DNA of 64,000 bases, from positions 186,001-250,000 of the forward strand of contig NZ_JANHDI010000006.1 in assembly GCF_024494595.1 (NCBI RefSeq), read 5' to 3'. The stretch is from Halobellus rarus. Its GTDB lineage: Archaea > Halobacteriota > Halobacteria > Halobacteriales > Haloferacaceae. Positions 59,435 to 64,000 of the stretch are shown here, piece by piece. The notes beneath the pieces were generated by a model, which was given only the letters and a program-made list of their open reading frames with translations, did not search any database and was not told the origin of the DNA. The number at the start of each line of letters is the position of its first letter. The stretch's first letter is position 1. Both the position numbers and the translations under genes were made by a program.

Positions 59435-60229
59435 ATGACCGAGAACGAATCGATCGTGAAGACGACGCAAACGTCGCTGGAAATGCTCTCGACGATCCGT
59501 GAAATCGGCGGCGCACGGACGAACGAGATCGTCGAAGCACACGACGTCGCCAAGAGCACGGCTCACAAGCACCTCACGACGCTCGAACGGGCAGGATACC
59601 TGCGGAAGGTCGGCGAGCGATACTACATCGGTTACAAGTTCCTGAACCTCGGCGAGTACGCCCGCGAGCAGTGGTCCTGGTTCTCGGCCGTCAAAGCGGC
59701 CGTCGAGGAACTGGCCGAGCGGACCGAAGAGGAGTGCGACTTCGTCGTCGACGACCACGGTCGGGTCATCACGGTCGTCGAGTCGTATCACAAGTGGGCG
59801 AAGTACGGGAGTGACGACGGTACGAAGCGATATCGGGCGAACATCGGTACCTACTACCCGATGCACGCGACCGGATCCGGCCTCGCGATCCTCGCGTCCT
59901 ATCCGCGGGACCGAGTCGAAGCGATCGTCGACGACACGGGGCTTCCCGCAGTCACGGAGCAGACAATCACGTCGCGTGCGGAACTGTTCGAGGAACTGGA
60001 TCGGGTCGACGAGCGGGGATACGCCATCGGAGATCGGTACTACACGGATGGGCTCCGAAGCGTCGGAAAGGTGGTAACCGGAGCCGACGGAACCGCGGTG
60101 GGTGCGCTCAGCGTCTCGGGGCCGACATACCGGATCGACGGATCGGTGCTCGACACAGAGATCCCGCGGGCGCTGGAGGACGTGGCCGACTCGCTGGAGT
60201 CCGAACTCGCGGACGCGTCCCGGACGTAG
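59435..60229 (+). CDS. IclR-family transcriptional regulator
   Basis: The 264-residue protein has the same plan as its neighbour: winged helix (TTQTSLEMLSTIREIGGART, EIVEAHDVAKSTAHKHLTTL, GYLRKVGERYYIGYKFLNLG) and IclR effector domain (ECDFVVDDHGRVITVVESYH, YYPMHATGSGLAILASYPRD, ERGYAIGDRYYTDGLRSVGK, GTAVGALSVSGPTYRIDGSV). A TATA-like box lies 25-35 bases upstream of the ATG at 59435. It could control the ligase/transporter genes or the alcohol/aldehyde dehydrogenase pair downstream. The two IclR proteins are only moderately alike, so they probably read different ligands. Confidence 0.88.
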   Translation: MTENESIVKTTQTSLEMLSTIREIGGARTNEIVEAHDVAKSTAHKHLTTLERAGYLRKVGERYYIGYKFLNLGEYAREQWSWFSAVKAAVEELAERTEEECDFVVDDHGRVITVVESYHKWAKYGSDDGTKRYRANIGTYYPMHATGSGLAILASYPRDRVEAIVDDTGLPAVTEQTITSRAELFEELDRVDERGYAIGDRYYTDGLRSVGKVVTGADGTAVGALSVSGPTYRIDGSVLDTEIPRALEDVADSLESELADASRT

Positions 60230-60284
60230 GCCGCTTGGTCCCTATCGGGCGCGAACGGTGGAGTGAAAGATAGCGGGAGGGGGC

Positions 60285-61484
60285 TCAGTACGCGTCGCGG
60301 GCGACTTCGAGCAAGTCCTCGGCGTCGGCGTCGCGGGGGTTGTCGTGGATCTCGATCGTCTCAAGTGACTTCTCGGCGATCTCGGAGAGATCGTCCTCGT
60401 CGACGTCGAGTTCGCTCAAGCTCGAGGGAAGGTCGACCTCGTCGATCAGGGCCTCGACCGCCTCGACCGCCTCGTGTGCGGCTTCGACGTCGGACAGTCC
60501 GTCGGTGTCGAGCCCCATCGCCTCGGCGACCTCCGCGTAGCGCGCGGGGTACTCCTTGAGGTTGTACCGCATCACCGGCGGCGTGAACACCGCGATTGCC
60601 TCGCCGTGGGGGATCTCGGGATACATCCCGCCAGTCACCTCGGCGAGGGAGTGAATCGCGCCGAACCCGGCGAAGTTCTCACAGAAGCCAGCCATATGCG
60701 ACCCGTACAGCATCTGCTCGCGGGCCTCCATATCGCCCGTCTCGTAGGCGTCGGGGAGGTACTCCGGGACGAGCCCCATCACGTGTTTCGTGTACGGCTT
60801 GACGAGTTCGGGCGCCCCGGCGGCGACGTGGTTCTCCAGGGCGTGGGAGAACGCGTCGAACCCGGTCGCAGCGGTCTGTCGCGGCGGGAGCGACGCAGTC
60901 AGTTCGGGATCCACCAGTGAGACCTCGGCGCCGAGGTACGGCCCATCGGGGTACAGCGGGGGTTGACCGATCGCCATCTTGAATTCCCTATCGGGCGCGG
61001 TGATCACGGCCCAGTAGTCCACCTCGCTCCCGGTCCCGGACGTCGTCGGGACCGTGACGAGCGGGTGCGGGTGGTTCTCGATACTGCCCGCGGTGACATC
61101 CTCCGGGACGTTCACCTCGTACTCAGAGAGCTCCCCCGAGTTGGTCTTCAGAAGCGTCGCGCACTTCGCGGTGTCGATGACGCTCCCGCCGCCCACCGCG
61201 ACGACCACGTCAAAGTCACCGGCGTTCAGCGTCTCCAGGGCGTCGTGGACCATCGCCGTCGTCGGGTTGGGCTCGATCTCGTCGTAGACCTCGTACTCGA
61301 TTCCCTCGGCTTCGAGCGAGGACTCGACGCCGTCGAGGATGCCGGCCGTCCTGATATCCTGGTCGGTGACGACCAGCGCGCTCTCCCACCCCTTCGCGTC
61401 GATCACTTCGCCGGTCCGCTCGCTCTTCCCGTTCCCGAACTCGACCCAGATCGGGAACGAGAAGGTGTACTCGCCGAGGCTCAT
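60285..61484 (-). CDS. Iron-containing alcohol dehydrogenase
   Basis: The 399-residue protein is a group III (iron) alcohol dehydrogenase: FPIWVEFGNGKSERTGEVID at the start, VVVAVGGGSVIDTAKCATLL with the nucleotide-binding GGGS near residue 98, LVTVPTTSGTGSEVDYWAVI, GFDAFSHALENHVAAGAPEL with metal ligands, and HSLAEVTGGMYPEIPHGEAI with further His ligands. It oxidises or reduces a small alcohol with NAD(P) in the cytosol. It is divergent from the aldehyde dehydrogenase, with an operator-like inverted repeat between them, so the two probably form an alcohol-to-acid pathway. The substrate is unknown. Confidence 0.92.
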   Translation of the reverse strand: MSLGEYTFSFPIWVEFGNGKSERTGEVIDAKGWESALVVTDQDIRTAGILDGVESSLEAEGIEYEVYDEIEPNPTTAMVHDALETLNAGDFDVVVAVGGGSVIDTAKCATLLKTNSGELSEYEVNVPEDVTAGSIENHPHPLVTVPTTSGTGSEVDYWAVITAPDREFKMAIGQPPLYPDGPYLGAEVSLVDPELTASLPPRQTAATGFDAFSHALENHVAAGAPELVKPYTKHVMGLVPEYLPDAYETGDMEAREQMLYGSHMAGFCENFAGFGAIHSLAEVTGGMYPEIPHGEAIAVFTPPVMRYNLKEYPARYAEVAEAMGLDTDGLSDVEAAHEAVEAVEALIDEVDLPSSLSELDVDEDDLSEIAEKSLETIEIHDNPRDADAEDLLEVARDAY

Positions 61485-61592
61485 CGTCTCTTCCTCCGCG
61501 CGGACGGGATGGCTGTGCTACTCGTCGGACAGTCGCGGCTGTTGTGTCGCATCCACACGAAATTCGGGAAATACAACATATAAAGATGATGG

Positions 61593-61613
61593 AACAAGCA
61601 ACAATCGCTTGTT
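61593..61613. promoter_or_regulatory. Inverted repeat AACAAGC-N7-GCTTGTT, candidate operator
   Basis: A perfect seven-base inverted repeat with a seven-base spacer lies in the 187-base region between the divergent alcohol and aldehyde dehydrogenase genes. A TATA-like CATATAAAG is found at 61577-61585. The layout suits a site for one regulator acting on both genes. Confidence 0.5.
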
Positions 61614-61671
61614 TCATCCGGACGGACCGCATCGTGAGAAGTTTTTTGAACCGGTGAGAGAGACAGGCTGT

Positions 61672-63186
61672 ATGGACAGTTCGCGACCAGGCGGTAGTAC
61701 GATCGCCGAGCGGCACCGCTCGAAACACCGGGAGGCAACGGCCGACGTCGAGTTCGGCGCGTGGATCGACGGCGAGCGTCGCACCGGGGGACCGAAACGG
61801 GGGATCGAGGATCCGGTGATCGGTGAATCGATCGTCGACGTCCCGCAGTCCGACGCCGGCGACGTCGACGACGCGGTCGGCGCGGCGTGGGACACCTTCG
61901 GGGGCGGGTGGGAGGACGCCACCGTCCGCGACCGGTCAGAGCGCCTCTTCGAGTGGGCCGACGTCCTGGCGGATCACGTCGAGGAACTCACGTTGTTGGA
62001 GTGTCTGGACTGCGGCAAGCCGATCTCGCAGGCCCGCGGCGAGGTCGAGGGCGCGATCGATACACTGGAGTTCTACGCGTCCGCAATTCGGGGACAACGC
62101 GGCAGCGAGGTACCGGCAGGGGAGGACCTCCACCTCTACACGAAACGGGAGCCGTACGGCGTCGTCGGACAGATCGTCCCCTGGAACTACCCCCTGTGGG
62201 CGGCCGCCTGGAAACTCGGTCCGGCGCTCGCCGCGGGCAACGCGTGCGTCCTGAAGCCCGCCAGCGACACGCCGCTGTCGACGGTCCGCGCCGCGCAGCT
62301 CTCGGAGGGCATCTTCCCCGACGGCGTGCTCAACGTCGTGCCGGGATCGGGCAGCGAGGTCGGGCAGGCGATCGCGGAACACGAAGAGATCCGTAAGGTC
62401 TCGTTCACCGGCAGCACCGGCGTCGGCAGCGGGGTGATGCGCGCGGCCGCCGACCGGGTCGCGCCGGTGACGCTGGAACTCGGCGGCAAGTCCCCGTTCA
62501 TCGTCTTCCCCGACGCGGACCTCGACAAAGTCGTCCAAGCCGTCGCCGACGGTATCTTCTACAGCACCGGCGAGATCTGTGACGCCTTCTCCCGGGCGTT
62601 AGTCCACGAGTCGATCGCCGACGAGTTCACCGAGCGGTTCGTCCAGGCGGCCGAATCCTACGTATTGGGGGACCCACTCGACGAGGAGACGACGATGGGG
62701 CCGCTGACCTCGAAGCGCCAGCTCGAGACCGTAACCGACTACATCGAGACGGGCAAGGAAGCGGCGGATCTGCTCTGCGGCGGCGGGCGGCCGGACGACC
62801 CGGAGTTGGCCGACGGCTACTACGTCGAACCGACCGTCTTCGACGACGTGACGAACGATATGACCGTCGGCTGCGAGGAGATCTTCGGGCCGGTCCAGAC
62901 GATCCAGACGTTCGAGAGCTACGACGAGGCGATCGAACTCGCGAACGACACGCAGTACGGGCTCGCCTCCGGCATCGGGACCGAGAGCACGTCGCTCGTA
63001 CATCAGACTGCCGACGACCTGGACGCCGGCCTCGTGTACGTCAACGAGTACGGGCCGATTATGCCAGACGCGCCCTACGGCGGGTTCAAGCGGTCGGGCT
63101 TCGGGAAGGACCTTGGGCTGGAGGCCCTCGATCACTACCAGCGTCAGAAGAGCGTATACGTGAACCTCGACGAGCCCGAACTCTAA
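61672..63186 (+). CDS. NAD(P)-dependent aldehyde dehydrogenase
   Basis: The 504-residue protein has the ALDH motifs: VVGQIVPWNYPLWAAAWKLG, LAAGNACVLKPASDTPLS, VSFTGSTGVGSGVMRAAADR, VTLELGGKSPFIVFPDADLD with the catalytic Glu, the active-site Cys in YSTGEICDAFSRALV, and EEIFGPVQTIQTFESYDEAI. It resembles betaine-aldehyde and related dehydrogenases. The open frame continues upstream to 61339 inside the neighbour; the ATG at 61672 begins the family sequence. It should convert an aldehyde made by the divergent alcohol dehydrogenase to an acid. Usually a Gln stands where Glu precedes Ile-Cys; this looks like a natural variant. Confidence 0.92.
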   Translation: MDSSRPGGSTIAERHRSKHREATADVEFGAWIDGERRTGGPKRGIEDPVIGESIVDVPQSDAGDVDDAVGAAWDTFGGGWEDATVRDRSERLFEWADVLADHVEELTLLECLDCGKPISQARGEVEGAIDTLEFYASAIRGQRGSEVPAGEDLHLYTKREPYGVVGQIVPWNYPLWAAAWKLGPALAAGNACVLKPASDTPLSTVRAAQLSEGIFPDGVLNVVPGSGSEVGQAIAEHEEIRKVSFTGSTGVGSGVMRAAADRVAPVTLELGGKSPFIVFPDADLDKVVQAVADGIFYSTGEICDAFSRALVHESIADEFTERFVQAAESYVLGDPLDEETTMGPLTSKRQLETVTDYIETGKEAADLLCGGGRPDDPELADGYYVEPTVFDDVTNDMTVGCEEIFGPVQTIQTFESYDEAIELANDTQYGLASGIGTESTSLVHQTADDLDAGLVYVNEYGPIMPDAPYGGFKRSGFGKDLGLEALDHYQRQKSVYVNLDEPEL

Positions 63187-63709
63187 GTTGGTCGCCCCCG
63201 GGATAGCCCCGCGTCCGACACACGGACGCAGCGATTCGCCGGGGAGCCCGGACCGGAACTCGAACACTGCCGTGGATTCCGGATACAAACCCGCTTTGCT
63301 GCCTCTACGGGTCGTGAACGCCCGAGACAGGCTCGTTAGGTCGCTCCGCACGACGCTGTTCCGCGGGTTTCTCCACCAAAGATGTTTTATCTCGAACGAA
63401 GAGGGTATCGTCCCCTGACATATTGAACCTCAGTGACAAGCCAGAACACGGTGAAAATTAACGATAATAGTTGTTTTATATAGTATCGGAATTTATATAA
63501 GAATAATATAGTGAGTGAATTTATATACATACTATTTTTAATATTTCACGGGTGTCTCGGGGTAGTGGCACCGAGAATCTGATTAGAAATCAGAGAATTG
63601 TCGCGTAACAAACGCCTCTAGGTGCGCTAAAGAGACAAAAAGAGACTTGCTCTCACGTTTTATATTTATCTTGTTTTTCTGTCAGGGTTATAAATAGGTA
63701 AATATTCAA
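63187..63709. other. Long AT-rich intergenic region with small hairpin
   Basis: No gene is seen in these 523 bases. From about 63450 the sequence is very AT-rich (TTATATAGTATCGGAATTTA, GAATTTATATACATAC). TCTGATT-AGA-AATCAGA at 63578-63594 forms a seven-base hairpin with a three-base loop, and AAAGAGACAAAAAGAGAC at about 63629-63646 is a short direct repeat. A terminator or foreign-DNA boundary is possible. Confidence 0.45.
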
Positions 63710-64000
63710 TTATTTCAGAACAGTCGTGATCCCCAGCACCTCGGTGATCAGCCACGCGACGAACAGCAGATAGCACACCAAAAGTCCGTACGCTTCCGCG
63801 GTACTGAGACGCAGGTCCGTTCGAATCATCGCGAACAGAATCACGGTCGCGAGTGTCAGAACCGCGAACATCGGGACGGCCGTCGCGAAGTCGACCGTGA
63901 CGCTCCCGGCGATGAGGACGCCGATCGGAATCGCGACCAGCAGGTCGAACGTGTTCGAGCCGAGCACGTTGGCGAGGCTGGTGACGCTGTTACCGTCGCG
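63710..64000 (-). CDS. Sodium/calcium exchanger family protein (partial, C-terminal end)
   Basis: The gene enters from the right edge and ends here, with 96 codons visible. The first visible residues, GNSVTSLANVLGSNTFDLLV, match the second alpha-repeat of CaCA exchangers, where the GSN-F(D/N) motif forms the ion site. Three further helices follow: AIPIGVLIAGSVTVDF, AVPMFAVLTLATVILFAMIR and YGLLVCYLLFVAWLITEVLG. Members exchange calcium for sodium or protons across the membrane. The start lies outside the window. Confidence 0.82.
   Translation of the reverse strand, partial: RDGNSVTSLANVLGSNTFDLLVAIPIGVLIAGSVTVDFATAVPMFAVLTLATVILFAMIRTDLRLSTAEAYGLLVCYLLFVAWLITEVLGITTVLK

Noticed and set aside
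1-64000. CRISPR array, insertion sequence or rRNA/tRNA genes
   Set aside because: I looked for regularly spaced repeats, transposase motifs and RNA signatures and found none that could be supported.

Overview
The window looks like chromosomal or megaplasmid DNA of a halophilic archaeon (class Halobacteria). The predicted proteins are strongly acidic and the DNA is GC-rich with AT-rich intergenic islands. Most genes lack a strong Shine-Dalgarno site and have TATA-like boxes upstream. The window also carries haloarchaeal family types: HalOD1 domains, DUF7344 winged helices, a DUF7563 zinc-ribbon protein, Tat-type leaders and a bacterio-opsin-activator (BAT) type regulator. No rRNA, tRNA, CRISPR array or intact transposase was found. 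The genus cannot be fixed from the sequence alone.

Layout. 0-50 kb is a large surface-glycan / extracellular polysaccharide region. From left to right it holds: a Wzx-type flippase (cut by the window edge), a GT4 glycosyltransferase, a sugar isomerase and a DUF457 membrane protein; then a gene-decay zone (4.9-15 kb) with relics of a glycosyltransferase, a beta-helix protein, a VCBS/FG-GAP protein and one further gene, mixed with intact genes (asparagine-synthase-like protein, GT4, Tat protein plus winged helix, Gfo/Idh/MocA oxidoreductase, two DUF7344 proteins); a PadR regulator; a tight GT2-wecB-wecC operon predicted to make UDP-ManNAcA; a PAS/GAF/BAT-type regulator divergent from a probable class I terpene synthase; a sulfatase / alpha-alpha toroid / small-protein operon; a nucleotidyltransferase; a large beta-helix protein whose Tat leader lies in another frame; more glycosyltransferases, a second beta-helix protein, a polytopic membrane protein and DUF1616; a heparinase-GT4 pair; an NDP-sugar epimerase; overlapping glmS and GlmU-like genes; and a VCBS/FG-GAP protein. 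Together these supply nucleotide sugars, assemble and flip glycans, and modify or bind polysaccharide outside the cell.

51.9-63.2 kb is a catabolic island. A flavin monooxygenase fused to an Old-Yellow-Enzyme-like domain (the architecture of 2-aminobenzoyl-CoA monooxygenase/reductase, with an N-terminal half like salicylyl-CoA 5-hydroxylase) lies next to a sodium:solute symporter with its DUF3311 partner, a DhbE/EntE-like aryl-acid AMP ligase, two IclR regulators, and divergent iron-dependent alcohol dehydrogenase and aldehyde dehydrogenase genes. Palindromes with an ACGTACGT core lie in front of the transport/ligase genes and of the second IclR gene. The window ends inside a sodium/calcium exchanger gene.

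Three relics in the decay zone (GT4, beta-helix, VCBS) match intact genes at 31.3, 34.0 and 48.3 kb in the same order and orientation, which suggests an old duplicated glycan cassette now eroding. The least expected single gene is the probable archaeal class I terpene synthase at 22.8 kb.
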